The notes below the pieces were generated by a model, which was not told the origin of the DNA, did not search any database, and worked only from the letters and a program-made list of their open reading frames with translations. Position numbers and translations under genes: made by a program. Below, piece by piece: positions 49,970 to 58,711 of a DNA stretch of 64,000 bases (the first letter of the stretch is position 1; each line of letters starts with the position of its first letter). Source of the stretch: CAZAFC01 sp964484675 (GTDB lineage Bacteria > Patescibacteriota > Saccharimonadia > Saccharimonadales > UBA4665); contig CAZAFC010000001.1 of the NCBI GenBank assembly GCA_964484675.1, positions 177,124 through 241,123 of the forward strand. The letters are read 5' to 3'.

Positions 49970-51703
49970 CTACAATAGCGTCCACTGCCAGGTCGGCGCA
50001 GCGCTGTAGGTAAGCGTGATTGTGCGGCCAGACGGCACATACACCATGGCTGGCGTTGTTGCGAAGAGTGTTGTACCGTCGACAGCAATAGCCGTTACGG
50101 TACCGCCGGAAATCGCAACCGCGGCGTCGCGCCAAAACGGATTCTTCAAGGCCACCGTCGTTGCCGGCACCGTCGGCGCCGCTACGTGCCCTACCGCTTG
50201 ATCGAGATTGACAATCTTCAGCTTGGTGCCGCCGAGTACCGCCGTATTGACGCCAACAATCGTGCCATTTAAGGCGTTATTCAGGTTATCACCAGTGTCA
50301 CCATTCGCGCCAATGCCGATCGTCCCGAGCGCGCCGTTATTGGAATCGTTGACGATCGCGCCGCTTCCCCATTCGATGTCCGCGCACAGGAGATCGAGCT
50401 TAGTCGTGCCGGTGCTCGCAAAGTGAATGCACTGCGTGCAGCCCTCGATCGAAGCATAGCTAATTACGTTGCGGTGCGGGAAGCCAGACGCTGGCCAGAT
50501 GACCAAGCCCGTGTAGCAGTTGATCAGTCGCAGCGAGTTGGCCTGGACATGCTCATTAATAATCAGGCCGTACACAAACCCCTCGCAGGAGTAATAGCCG
50601 ATATTGCAGTTGTCGTTGTTATTGTTCTGCGGCATGAGCAGCCCGAACGACCAATTCGGGTCCGGGACCGACGGCGCGCCAGTGACTGTCGAGCGAGCGA
50701 GCGCCGAGGCGTTCCACACATTTGCTTCGGCCATGCCCTGAAAATCGAAGCCGCAAATATTGCCGTTCTGCGGCACCTCGATGGTGATGCCATCGACCAC
50801 AACCAGCATGTTGTTCCAGAGGTTATTCGTCGTGCCAAAACCCAAATGATAGTTCGGGTCTGTTGGTTGCAGGAGCGCGCGGCCGCCAGCCACGGCGTTG
50901 GGGCCGCCGATGACTGACACTTCGCCATCGGCAGGAGTTGTCGTGCCAGCATCGTAGGTCGTTCTGAGTACGACGCCTGCCTGCTGCGGAGTCGTTTGCT
51001 GCCAGTGGTACAAAGCCGTTGCGTCAGTCGTTCCTTTGAATACCAACACAAATTTCTGGGCTGACGGGGCGATAATCGGCAGAGGAATTTGAGCATTGCC
51101 GCACGTTGGCCCACCGGTGGTCGGGTTGCCCGCGATCAAATACACGGCCGGCGGGAAGTAAATTTCGGCATATCCGGTACCGTTTGCCACACCAGCCGCC
51201 ACAGCCGTACTAATGAGCGCTGTGATGGCCGCCGTGTCATCGGTTACGCCGTCGCCTTTTACGCCGTAATCGAGCACGTTGTACACGCCAGCTTTGTTCG
51301 CGAGTGACGCCCAATTGGTGAGACTGAAGTTCGCGCCGCTCGTGAAAGAAGTTGTGGCAACATAGCTGCTGCCGGCGAACGTAACGAGATCGTTTGTGGC
51401 ATACGCAGTAGATGGCGCCCACGCGCCTTGGTAGCGCACTCTGGCAGCCAAGTCACCGGTAAGGCCCGCGACGGCCGACTCAGGCAACGCACCGCTCGGC
51501 ACAACCGGAGCAGACGAAAATGTCTTGGTGCCGCCAATGGTTTCATTGCCGCTCAGGTGCACAACCGCAGTGTTGTCGGCCTTGGTACTCAGGCTACCGC
51601 TTGCCTTGAGTGTGCCGTCGACATTGTGCTCGACGCTTAAGAAATCATTCAGTACCTGTCCCCAAACACCGTCGTCGCCGCCCTGGACCGGTAGTCGCGC
51701 CAT
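49970..51703 (-). CDS. Right-handed beta-helix protein 2 with shared N-terminal cap
   Basis: 577 aa from MARLPVQGGDDGVWGQVLND (AGGAGAG 5 nt upstream). The first 35 residues (RLPVQGGDDGVWGQVLNDFL, then VEHNVDGTLK) match the cap of the 728-aa protein at 23.9 kb. A spacer with KADNTAVVHLSGNETIGGTK, a motif of phage tail-like proteins, leads to YNVLDYGVKGDGVTDDTAAI, the opening of a pectate-lyase/tailspike beta helix (about 165-470), and a small beta C-terminal domain. No signal peptide. It probably binds or cuts a polysaccharide. Confidence 0.85.
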   Translation of the reverse strand: MARLPVQGGDDGVWGQVLNDFLSVEHNVDGTLKASGSLSTKADNTAVVHLSGNETIGGTKTFSSAPVVPSGALPESAVAGLTGDLAARVRYQGAWAPSTAYATNDLVTFAGSSYVATTSFTSGANFSLTNWASLANKAGVYNVLDYGVKGDGVTDDTAAITALISTAVAAGVANGTGYAEIYFPPAVYLIAGNPTTGGPTCGNAQIPLPIIAPSAQKFVLVFKGTTDATALYHWQQTTPQQAGVVLRTTYDAGTTTPADGEVSVIGGPNAVAGGRALLQPTDPNYHLGFGTTNNLWNNMLVVVDGITIEVPQNGNICGFDFQGMAEANVWNASALARSTVTGAPSVPDPNWSFGLLMPQNNNNDNCNIGYYSCEGFVYGLIINEHVQANSLRLINCYTGLVIWPASGFPHRNVISYASIEGCTQCIHFASTGTTKLDLLCADIEWGSGAIVNDSNNGALGTIGIGANGDTGDNLNNALNGTIVGVNTAVLGGTKLKIVNLDQAVGHVAAPTVPATTVALKNPFWRDAAVAISGGTVTAIAVDGTTLFATTPAMVYVPSGRTITLTYSAAPTWQWTLL

Positions 51704-51794
51704 CTGGCTCTCCTGTTCGTAAATCCTATGTACCGACAGTATACAGGCGCGAAAGCATGAGCGCAATCTTTGGGGGCGATGAGCTTGCTCGCAT

Positions 51795-53069
51795 CTATAA
51801 AGAGGTTACGTCGACGTTCGTAGCCTTCGTAGATAGTTGTGCAAAGAGCGCCACACGCTCGAGCAATTCTGCGGCTTGGCTGGCTATTGGCGCGTCGGCA
51901 AGGTCATGCCGTTGTGCAAAGCGGAGCAGGTGCTGGAGCTCACCATAATCACGTGCCTTCGCAGCCCGCCGGAGCGCCATGGCCAACAGCACGCCCGAGA
52001 GCGATTCGCGTTGCGCCGGCGGAAATGCCTCAAATACCGCTTGCCAATGCTTTTCTGGGCCGCCACGGAGTCGCCCAAGCAACTCAGGAGCAATCGCTGG
52101 CCCAGACTTGGTCGGCACGCGCCGCGGCAGCTGGCAACCAGGGCGCAAAGCCGCCGCACAGAGCAATCCCATGACGTACATCGTGTGATACGCCGTGGCG
52201 TACAAGTACTGCGTCCGTTCCTCGCCAGCCAGAAACGAAAGCTGCTCCAGCCGCGTCGCCGGCGATGGCAAAAAACCAACCATATCTTCCACGGCGGCCA
52301 GCACATGCAAGCCAAAGATAGCCCCAGCGCCCCAAGACCGCCCTGTCAGCGGCCACGCCAAGAGCAATTCTCCGCCCAAATCATAATCCTGCTCGTCAAG
52401 GCACCATGCAAGCAGCGCTTGAGTCTCAGCCAGAATCGTCGCCCGCGGCCGCGGCAACCGCCACTGTGGAATCTCCGGCTCGGCCGTGTACATGAGCGCA
52501 TGCGTAAATGCGTAGCCGTCGTCCCGGGTGCAGCTCAGCAAATCGGGCGGCATATTCACGGCCGTTTGAGCAGTAACCGCTGGCCGCGCTACACCGGTCG
52601 GCTTCCATAATTCGAGCGCCCAAGCCTGCTCGAGCATTCGATGTGGCGGCCGCTCTCGGGCTCCGGCAGCCTGCGACGATAAGGCCGCGCGCAGCATGCG
52701 ATCAAACGCCTCATGCGGATAGCCAATGTGCGTGAGACAAATATGCGCCTGGGCATAATCCAGCGCGAGTGCCGGCTCCAAGCACATACCGAGCAACATC
52801 CGGTCACTGCGTGCGAGTGGACCGAGCTGCGCTGCACGATCTTTGACCATTCGAGCCACCTCCGGAATATGCCGCGCACCATGCGCATATAATAAGAGCA
52901 GCGCCGTCTCGGCAATGACTTTCTCAGGGCGCACCGAGAGCGACGGGTCTTGCGCATCTTTGTAGCCCTGTTCACCAAGGTGGTGCAGCACCCGGCCGGC
53001 CGCCTCAAGCGCACTGCACAAGCGCCGCACCAAATCCTGCTCAGGCCAAAGAGTCCTCCCCGTGCTCAC
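51795..53069 (-). CDS. Large helical protein of a two-gene unknown operon
   Basis: 424 aa, soluble and largely alpha-helical, with many paired helices of 15-20 residues as in an alpha-alpha repeat (LCSALEAAGRVLHHLGEQGY; EVARMVKDRAAQLGPLARSD; EQAWALELWKP). The segment DDGYAFTHALMYTAEP is likely a conserved loop. I cannot name the family with confidence; related-looking proteins are known in actinobacteria beside peptide-modification genes, which is only a recollection. The gene follows an 87-aa gene by 41 nt on the same strand; the two are probably one operon. Confidence 0.6.
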   Translation of the reverse strand: MSTGRTLWPEQDLVRRLCSALEAAGRVLHHLGEQGYKDAQDPSLSVRPEKVIAETALLLLYAHGARHIPEVARMVKDRAAQLGPLARSDRMLLGMCLEPALALDYAQAHICLTHIGYPHEAFDRMLRAALSSQAAGARERPPHRMLEQAWALELWKPTGVARPAVTAQTAVNMPPDLLSCTRDDGYAFTHALMYTAEPEIPQWRLPRPRATILAETQALLAWCLDEQDYDLGGELLLAWPLTGRSWGAGAIFGLHVLAAVEDMVGFLPSPATRLEQLSFLAGEERTQYLYATAYHTMYVMGLLCAAALRPGCQLPRRVPTKSGPAIAPELLGRLRGGPEKHWQAVFEAFPPAQRESLSGVLLAMALRRAAKARDYGELQHLLRFAQRHDLADAPIASQAAELLERVALFAQLSTKATNVDVTSL

Positions 53070-53110
53070 GAAGAGGACCCCACCCTATTAAGGTGCAGTT
53101 GCGCCAAGCG

Positions 53111-53374
53111 CTACCCTTGCAACTCCTGGGAAACGCCCTTGAGCGCCGCCAGTCCTTCCACTTGATTGATAGTCGAGCCCTCGCCGAGTCCGCCCGTCAG
53201 GCGGTATACGTGCACGAAGGTGCGCATCGTCCCGCAAAATACTTCCCACGGTTCGTCAGCCATTGCCAGCGACGGGCCAAGCGTAGCCACAATTTGACCG
53301 ACCGCCTTAAAATCAATTGCCTTGCTGTCCAGAACTGCTTTGACGACTTGCTGATGATTCACGCGATCTGCCAT
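53111..53374 (-). CDS. Small protein, first gene of the two-gene operon
   Basis: 87 aa. AGGGGA lies 5 nt before MADRVNHQQV; an in-frame start 30 bases further out is not needed. The N-terminal 45 residues are helical (QQVVKAVLDSKAIDFKAVG); the second half holds DEPWEVFCGTMRTFVHVYRL, a single Cys and a C-terminal Gly-rich part (TGGLGEGSTINQ). The size and position, just upstream of a large unknown protein, allow either a small partner protein or a peptide substrate. Not recognised. Confidence 0.6.
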   Translation of the reverse strand: MADRVNHQQVVKAVLDSKAIDFKAVGQIVATLGPSLAMADEPWEVFCGTMRTFVHVYRLTGGLGEGSTINQVEGLAALKGVSQELQG

Positions 53375-53580
53375 ATTGTCCCCTGTCCGAAACGGACGCT
53401 GCATTAGTTTTATGATCCATCTTCAGTATGCATGAACTAATGGTACATAACAACTATAATATAAATATCATGTCTAGAAATCTTGTGATCGACTCACCTC
53501 GGCAAGCTGCGGAGCTGCATTCGACTGTTCAAAACTCGTCATATCTATATCCCATCGTCCGATACTCTGGTTATACAAAA

Positions 53581-53603
53581 CAACAGGGCATCGCGCCCTG
53601 TTG
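53581..53603 (-). terminator. Terminator of tRNA-Arg (CCG)
   Basis: 9-bp stem CAACAGGGC/GCCCTGTTG with a 5-nt loop; on the minus strand it is followed by TTTTGT. Confidence 0.8.
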
Positions 53604-53632
53604 CATCAGAAAGGCTATATTAGCAAAAACAA

Positions 53633-53709
53633 TGGTACCCCGCACAGGAATCGAACCTGCAACCTTTGGTACCGGAAACCAACGCTCTATCCAATTGAGC
53701 TAACGGGGC
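53633..53709 (-). tRNA. tRNA-Arg (anticodon CCG)
   Basis: 77 nt with encoded CCA. Acceptor GCCCCGT/GCGGGGT, anticodon arm TTGGT-TTCCGGT-ACCAA giving CCG, T arm GCAGG-TTCGATT-CCTGT. Reads CGG. Confidence 0.94.
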
Positions 53710-53780
53710 ATTACACCGATAGTATATAGAAAAATGCCCGAGCTGCAAGCCAGGCTCAGGTCGAGCGACATTTTAAGGGC

Positions 53781-53810
53781 TTGACAAAACTAATAGCGCT
53801 GTAGTGTAAT
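53781..53810 (+). promoter_or_regulatory. Promoter of the GC-rich secreted-protein gene
   Basis: TTGACA (53781-53786), 18-bp spacer, TGTAAT (53805-53810); leader of about 95 nt ending in AAGGAG. Confidence 0.65.
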
Positions 53811-53911
53811 ACTCGCACCACTGAAAAGTGAGTTACATCAAACGCCCGCACGACCGTCAGTCGGCACCACCGATCGACCACCTTCACTCTCAGAGAGCCA
53901 AGGAGCTCACC

Positions 53912-54373
53912 GTGAACGCTTTGATCAGCAAGCTGATAGGTCGCCTGCCGCAACGCCTGGCCGTGATGCTCTGCGCCTTCGGCATGGTCGGCACGGTCGC
54001 CATCATCAGCGCACCAGCGGCTTCGGCCAGCAGCACGCACTGCGCCTGGGTCAGCCCGGTGCGCATCTTCGGACGGACCATCCCGCTGGGCAGCTACTGC
54101 TTCTCCGTCAACGGCAGCGGCCTGAACATCAACAACACCCTGTCGAGCTACGAGGCCGGCTGGGTGGAGAACCTGAGCGAGCGCGTGGACGCCATCGACA
54201 CGTCGGGCAACACCTACGCTTCGTGGTGGACGTACCGCGGCAACGGCACCCTGTACGGCACCCACGCTTGGACCAGTGGCATCCACGGCTCGGCACGGCC
54301 CGGCTCGCTGTGCGGACACCTGTTCAGCAACGGCATCCAGATCGCCGCGGTCTGCAACGGGATCCACACGTAG
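53912..54373 (+). CDS. Small secreted Cys-containing protein (GC-rich cassette)
   Basis: 153 aa with a GTG start; AAGGAG lies 6 nt upstream. Signal peptide: basic start (VNALISKLIGRLPQRLA), hydrophobic core and the cleavage-site-like ASASS at about residues 41-45. The mature part of about 110 aa has four Cys (HCAW, YCFS, LCGH, VCNG) and many Trp/Tyr/Gly residues, a compact extracellular fold. It resembles small secreted proteins of Actinobacteria, the usual hosts of Saccharibacteria, but no family is recognised. GC-rich codon use and an own promoter and terminator suggest acquisition. Confidence 0.65.
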   Translation: MNALISKLIGRLPQRLAVMLCAFGMVGTVAIISAPAASASSTHCAWVSPVRIFGRTIPLGSYCFSVNGSGLNINNTLSSYEAGWVENLSERVDAIDTSGNTYASWWTYRGNGTLYGTHAWTSGIHGSARPGSLCGHLFSNGIQIAAVCNGIHT

Positions 54374-54413
54374 TACAAGAACCACCGTCCTGCGGGCTTA
54401 GGAAAGGTGTATC

Positions 54414-54460
54414 GCCGGCGATATCTCCTGACTGATATCAGAGTGTCGCCGGCTTTTCAT
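54414..54460 (+). terminator. Two-stem terminator of the secreted-protein cassette
   Basis: CGCCGGC...GCCGGC outer stem around GATATC/GATATC, with TTTTC at the end. Confidence 0.75.
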
Positions 54461-54470
54461 GTACTGGCAA

Positions 54471-54965
54471 TTAACTATCTTTTTGCCAGGCCGCCAGTAT
54501 TGAAGGCAGACTGATAAAGAAGATACCGATTACCCAAGAGCTGCGCAGTATCAGATCGTTGCGAGACGGCGCAGCATATTGCGCCAACGTCACCATTGCA
54601 CTTGGCGCTGCCACGAACAGGAAAAACACTGCAACAGCATAGGCCCGCTCAAACACTCGGCGACGCACCGCCTGCTGACGCTCGTCAGGATTGGTCTTCT
54701 GGAGCTGCAGCCACGCGAGCCAATATACGCCGCCCTGCAGCCGCTTGAGCACATACGCAAAGAACGCCGACCCCACAATAAGTGCCAAACCCCAGTTCTG
54801 AACCGTATAATTTGTAGGCGTCCAGGGGCGGTATGGATCGGTGTAGGCGTGCAGCGACAACTCATAGCCCAGCAGGCCGCACACGATCAGCAAAAACGCA
54901 CTATATCGTGCCGCAACGCGCTTGGGTTGCAATCTACTACTCGGGTTTTGAGTTTTTTGCGGCAT
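54471..54965 (-). CDS. Membrane protein of XRE module 2
   Basis: 164 aa with four hydrophobic helices. Its C-terminal segment shares with module 1 DERQQAVRRRVFERAY and the ending LPSILAAWQKDS. AAGGAG lies 9 nt before the ATG inside the XRE gene, with a 29-bp overlap. It has an N-terminal basic tail (MPQKTQNPSSRLQPKR) absent from the paralogue. Function unknown; the shared tail motif may be what the regulator or another partner touches. Confidence 0.78.
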   Translation of the reverse strand: MPQKTQNPSSRLQPKRVAARYSAFLLIVCGLLGYELSLHAYTDPYRPWTPTNYTVQNWGLALIVGSAFFAYVLKRLQGGVYWLAWLQLQKTNPDERQQAVRRRVFERAYAVAVFFLFVAAPSAMVTLAQYAAPSRNDLILRSSWVIGIFFISLPSILAAWQKDS

Positions 54966-55200
54966 GTGAGGTGTCTCCTTGTATGTTAGTGATCAATGAC
55001 TCGAATAGCTGATCCGAAAACACGGCTTCCAGATTAACGCAAAACGCGCGTGCCACCGCAAAAGCCAGCTCTAGACTTGGAAGATAATCACCGCGCTCGA
55101 TGAAGCCAACTGTTTGATAATGCGCGCCAATCCGTTCGGCCAGCTGCTGCCTCGAAAGTCCAGCATCCGCCCTCAGAAGAGCCACGCGATTATAAATCAT
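54937..55200 (-). CDS. XRE-family HTH regulator, module 2
   Basis: 87 aa, MIYNRVALLRADAGLSRQQL, then GAHYQTVGFIERGDYLPSLE; about 60 percent identical to the module 1 regulator across the HTH by eye. Start set at the ATG 7 nt after the AATAAT box, since the longer frame starts inside the operator. A longer C-terminal tail (TNIQGDTSHAAKNSKPE) reads through the start of the membrane-protein gene. Probably a self-repressor acting at the repeat in its promoter. Confidence 0.93.
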   Translation of the reverse strand: MIYNRVALLRADAGLSRQQLAERIGAHYQTVGFIERGDYLPSLELAFAVARAFCVNLEAVFSDQLFESLITNIQGDTSHAAKNSKPE

Positions 55201-55207
55201 GGTCGTT

Positions 55208-55236
55208 ATTATTGCGTAGGCGCAACATCTTGTCAA
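55208..55236 (-). promoter_or_regulatory. Promoter and operator of XRE module 2
   Basis: Minus-strand TTGACA (55231-55236), 17-bp spacer, AATAAT (55208-55213). The inverted repeat TTGCGCCTACGCAA (55212-55225) occupies the spacer, as in module 1; the two operators agree at 12 of 14 positions and both -35 and -10 boxes are identical. Confidence 0.78.
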
Positions 55237-55286
55237 ATATCACGAATACGGCGAAGTTCTAGTAAATGCCAAAAACGCCCAACGAA

Positions 55287-55919
55287 CTAGACTGGATGAT
55301 TCTCTGACGACTGAGGCGACTGGCCAGGGGCGTTTGGCTCATCTTTTGCGCTATCGCCAATAGAGCTGGCCGACTCGGGTGCCTCGCTTGCAGATGTCGC
55401 CGGGCCAGCTGGCAGTTGCCGCGGCTCAGAATGCTGAAGCGCTTGCTGTAGCATGTCGAGAAGCGCCCGCGCTTGCTCGCGGCTCATGCCGACCCGCGCT
55501 GTTAGCAGCAGGCTTTGCGTGCCATTGCCCTGGCTAAAATTCAACACCACGCCCTGCTGATTGGCCGTCACCTGCGCGCCGTCGCTGTAAATAATCCGCG
55601 GATCGACCGCCATTACGAGCACACGTGCGCTGCGGGAATCGTCGTCGCGATCATGGTCATGATCGTGTTCGTGCGGCTCGTAGCCGGCCAGTTGCCACAG
55701 GCTAGCGGCCTCGTCTTCACGCATCCCAAAGTGGCTGATGAGCAGCATGAGGATCTCCTCGCTCGGCCGCGAGCTGCCCAGCTCAAATTGCTGCAGCACC
55801 GACTCGTCGATTTCAACCGCGCCCGACACATCGGCCGTGCTCTCTTGCATTTTTTTACGCAAAAGCTGCAGCCTGACGCCCAAATGCTTAAATGGTCGCT
55901 CTTGCTGTTGTTCGTTCAT
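55287..55919 (-). CDS. HTH protein with His/Asp-rich linker and DUF3467-like domain
   Basis: 210 aa. An XRE-like helix-turn-helix (about 10-75: RLQLLRKKMQESTADVSGAV, then FELGSSRPSEEILMLL), a metal-binding-looking linker HEHDHDHDRDDD (about 83-94), then a beta-alpha domain (about 98-170: RIIYSDGAQVTANQQGVVLN, SRE-x-ARALLDMLQQALQ) that fits DUF3467, and a Ser/Pro/Glu-rich tail. TACTAT (minus, 55926-55931) lies exactly 6 nt before the ATG. The His/Asp run suggests zinc or nickel sensing; inference only. Divergent from MurB. Confidence 0.75.
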   Translation of the reverse strand: MNEQQQERPFKHLGVRLQLLRKKMQESTADVSGAVEIDESVLQQFELGSSRPSEEILMLLISHFGMREDEAASLWQLAGYEPHEHDHDHDRDDDSRSARVLVMAVDPRIIYSDGAQVTANQQGVVLNFSQGNGTQSLLLTARVGMSREQARALLDMLQQALQHSEPRQLPAGPATSASEAPESASSIGDSAKDEPNAPGQSPQSSENHPV

Positions 55920-56078
55920 ACGTTAATAGTAGCTCCTCTTGAGAGCACGCGCAAGACCTATCTCAAGCGGCGTCGAGCCCAGCACACCAAAGGCCAACGC
56001 CACTGCACCGCGCCCAAAAAGCGTTGGCGCAGCCAGCACTCGCGCGCCAAGTCCGACGCCCGGTGTTATACTGTGCGC

Positions 56079-57167
56079 ATGGATATTCGTTCGAACGTTT
56101 CGCTGCGCGATCATTCCACCATGCGACTGGGCGGCGCAGCGGCTTACTTGACTGATGTGACCAATCGCCACGACCTGCAAGAAGCGCTTGCTTGGGCCGA
56201 AGCGCGCCAACTGCCCGTGCTGATGATCGGCGGTGGCAGCAACATTATCTGGCGCGACGAAGGTTTCGATGGGCTCGTAATCGTCAACAAAATTATGCGA
56301 TTTGAAGAGCAACTCGAAGATAGCGAGAATTATTACGTCACCGTGGGAGCCGGCGAAAACTGGGACAGCGTGGTGGCGCGAGTCTGCGCCAAAGGCATGA
56401 GCGGCATCGAGGCGCTGTCGCTCATCCCCGGCACGGCGGGCGGCGCGCCAGTGCAAAACGCTGGCGCGTATGGGCAAGAAATTTCCCAAACCCTGGTGAG
56501 CGTCGAGGCGTACGATCAGCGAACGAAGCAATTCGTCACCATCCCGAATGCCGATTGCAACTTCTCGTATCGTGCCAGCCGTTTCAACCGCGCCGATCAC
56601 GGCCGATTCTTCATCACGGCCATCACGCTGCACTTGATGGCCACGCCGCCGGAGCCGCCATTTTATAGCGCGCTGCAAAGCTATTTTGACGAGCACGACA
56701 TCACGGTCTTCACGCCGCAAATCATCCGCGACGCCGTCATCGCCATCCGCTCCAGCAAGTTGCCAGATCCGGCACAGGTGCCCAATACCGGCTCGTTTTT
56801 CGCAAATCCCATCGTCGACGAGGGCCAGCTGGCGCAGATTCAGGCTGATTACGCCGCCGTGCCGCACTGGCCAATGCCTGATGGGCGGGTCAAGATTCCG
56901 GCCGCCTGGCTGCTTGAGCAAGCCGGGCTCAAAGGTATCCACGACGAAGAAACCGGCATGCAAACCTGGCCCGCGCAGCCGCTCGTACTGGTGAACGAGC
57001 ATGCACAAACCACAGCTCAGCTGCTCAAATTCCGCCAAAAAATCATTGACATCGTGCAAGCCAAGTTCGGCATTACCCTCGTGCAAGAGCCAGAGCTGCT
57101 CCCGCTCAAACTCGCCGAGCCGGGAAGCACCACTGCGCCGAGCCGGGAAGTGTCTTTGCACGAATAG
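56079..57167 (+). CDS. murB: UDP-N-acetylenolpyruvoylglucosamine reductase (MurB)
   Basis: 362 aa. FAD-binding segment MIGGGSNIIW, the substrate loop GAPVQNAGAYGQEI, NTGSFFANPIVDE and IPAAWLLEQAGLKG are all present; it reduces UDP-GlcNAc-enolpyruvate to UDP-MurNAc using NADPH in the cytosol. Start chosen because TATACT (56067-56072) lies exactly 6 nt upstream; the open frame extends over 500 bases further but would need to pass through the promoter. Pairs with the HTH-MurA enzyme 1.5 kb downstream. Confidence 0.96.
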   Translation: MDIRSNVSLRDHSTMRLGGAAAYLTDVTNRHDLQEALAWAEARQLPVLMIGGGSNIIWRDEGFDGLVIVNKIMRFEEQLEDSENYYVTVGAGENWDSVVARVCAKGMSGIEALSLIPGTAGGAPVQNAGAYGQEISQTLVSVEAYDQRTKQFVTIPNADCNFSYRASRFNRADHGRFFITAITLHLMATPPEPPFYSALQSYFDEHDITVFTPQIIRDAVIAIRSSKLPDPAQVPNTGSFFANPIVDEGQLAQIQADYAAVPHWPMPDGRVKIPAAWLLEQAGLKGIHDEETGMQTWPAQPLVLVNEHAQTTAQLLKFRQKIIDIVQAKFGITLVQEPELLPLKLAEPGSTTAPSREVSLHE

Positions 57168-57182
57168 CCAGCGTTTCGGGTA

Positions 57183-58478
57183 TCAAGCGCCCGTTGGGCT
57201 CGGGCTATCACTCGGCAGCGGAAATTGCAGCGAAAACGCCGTAACGTCTTGCTTGAGCCGCGCCAATTTCGCGTCATCACTGCGCGCGTCAATCGCCGCG
57301 CGCATCCACTCGGCCACCTGCGTCATGTCTTTTTCGAGCAGGCCGCGCGTGGTCATCGCCGGCGTTCCCAGTCGTACCCCGCTCGGCCTGAACGGCGGCA
57401 GCGGGTCGTCGGGAATCACATTTTTGTTGAGATTCAGCCCCACTTTGTCGAGCACTGCCTCTACTTCGCCACCGTGCAGCCCGAAGCTCGCGTGCACGTC
57501 GGCGACCATCATGTGATTATCGGTGCCGTTCGTGATCAGTTTAAATCCCCGGTTCATCAGCGCCGTGGCCAGCGCCTGGGCATTCTTAAGCACCTGCTGC
57601 GCGTATTGCTTGAATTCCGGCTGCGCCGCTTCGTGGAAACTCACCGCTTTGGCCGCAATGACGTGCTCGAGCGGCCCGCCCTGCACGCCCGGAAACACCG
57701 AACGATCGACGAGCGTTGGCAGGTTCTCCAGCGTCTTTTCTGGCGCCCGCAAAGGGTTGCCCGCCGTGCCGCGGGTGAGAATCATCCCGCCGCGCGGCCC
57801 CCGCAGCGTTTTGTGCGTCGTGGTCGTCATCATGTGAAAGCCGTAATCAAACGGATTCTTGAGCGCGCCGCCAGCGATCAGCCCGGCAATGTGCGCCATG
57901 TCCATCATCAAAAGCGCGCCGACTTCCTGGGCGATTTCGGCAAATTTGGCATAATCCAGCTCGCGCGGATACGACGAGAACCCGGCCAAAATAATCTTCG
58001 GCCGATGCTTGAGCGCCAGCTGCCGGAGCAGCGTGTAATCGATCTCGCCTGTCTCGCTACTTTTCATGCCGTAGCGAATGTAGTTAAACAATTTAGCGAG
58101 CACCGTTCCTGGCCGGCCGTGCGTCAGGTGGCCGCCGTGGCTGAGCTCCATCGCCAGAATTGTGTCACCCGGCTCGCACCAGGCATGAAACGCCGCCTCG
58201 TTGGCTTGCGCGCCAGAGTGCGGCTGGACGTTGGCATGATCGGCGCCGAACAGCGCCATCGCCCGCTCAATCGCCAAGCGCTCAATCTGATCGGTGTTTT
58301 CCTGGCCGCCGTAATATCGCCGGCCCGGAAACCCTTCCGAATATTTGTTCGTGAGCACGCTGCCCATGGCGTCGAGCACCTGGCGGCTGACGTAGTTTTC
58401 GCTCGGGATCAGCTCCAGCCCCTCGCGCTGGCGCGTTTCTTCTGCCTGAATTAATTGATAGATTTGCGTGTCAAACAT
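57183..58478 (-). CDS. glyA: Serine hydroxymethyltransferase (GlyA)
   Basis: 431 aa, normal length. Pyridoxal-phosphate enzyme converting serine and THF to glycine and methylene-THF. Visible motifs: GLELIPSENYVS, NKYSEGFPGRRYYGG, NVQPHSGAQANEAAF, SHGGHLTHG, and the PLP lysine in TTTTHKTLRGPRGG. GAGAGG lies 7 nt before the ATG. It feeds FolD (8.5-9.3 kb). It is convergent with MurB, 15 nt apart with no visible terminator in between. Confidence 0.97.
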   Translation of the reverse strand: MFDTQIYQLIQAEETRQREGLELIPSENYVSRQVLDAMGSVLTNKYSEGFPGRRYYGGQENTDQIERLAIERAMALFGADHANVQPHSGAQANEAAFHAWCEPGDTILAMELSHGGHLTHGRPGTVLAKLFNYIRYGMKSSETGEIDYTLLRQLALKHRPKIILAGFSSYPRELDYAKFAEIAQEVGALLMMDMAHIAGLIAGGALKNPFDYGFHMMTTTTHKTLRGPRGGMILTRGTAGNPLRAPEKTLENLPTLVDRSVFPGVQGGPLEHVIAAKAVSFHEAAQPEFKQYAQQVLKNAQALATALMNRGFKLITNGTDNHMMVADVHASFGLHGGEVEAVLDKVGLNLNKNVIPDDPLPPFRPSGVRLGTPAMTTRGLLEKDMTQVAEWMRAAIDARSDDAKLARLKQDVTAFSLQFPLPSDSPSPTGA

Positions 58479-58674
58479 AATTCCTCTCTATCGATATCGA
58501 TGCTCGCTCGCCCCAAAAACGCCAGCGAAGCGTTGTTTGTCTTATTGAGATAGAGAATATCGCTAGATCATGCACTCAGTATATCACTCATCACCGCTTC
58601 TTCGTCGGTAAAATCTGCGCTCGCGGTTCCCATTCTTTACCTCATAAGCAGTATGCCTTTGCCAGAAAAATATG

Positions 58675-58702
58675 TTGACTCGTATACCATAAATGATATT
58701 AT
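58675..58702 (+). promoter_or_regulatory. Promoter of the HTH-MurA gene
   Basis: TTGACT (58675-58680), 16-bp spacer, TATTAT (58697-58702), 9 nt before the ATG. The HTH part of the product could bind here, but no inverted repeat stands out. Confidence 0.6.
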
Positions 58703-58711
58703 AGATGCTGT

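Noticed and set aside
55515..56078. Upstream extension of MurB by about 188 codons
   Set aside because: It would read through the divergent HTH gene and the TATACT box 6 nt before the MurB start; MurB homology begins at MDIRSNVSL.
57225..58454. 409-codon plus-strand frame opposite GlyA
   Set aside because: Antisense of a GC-biased gene; GlyA is unmistakable on the minus strand.
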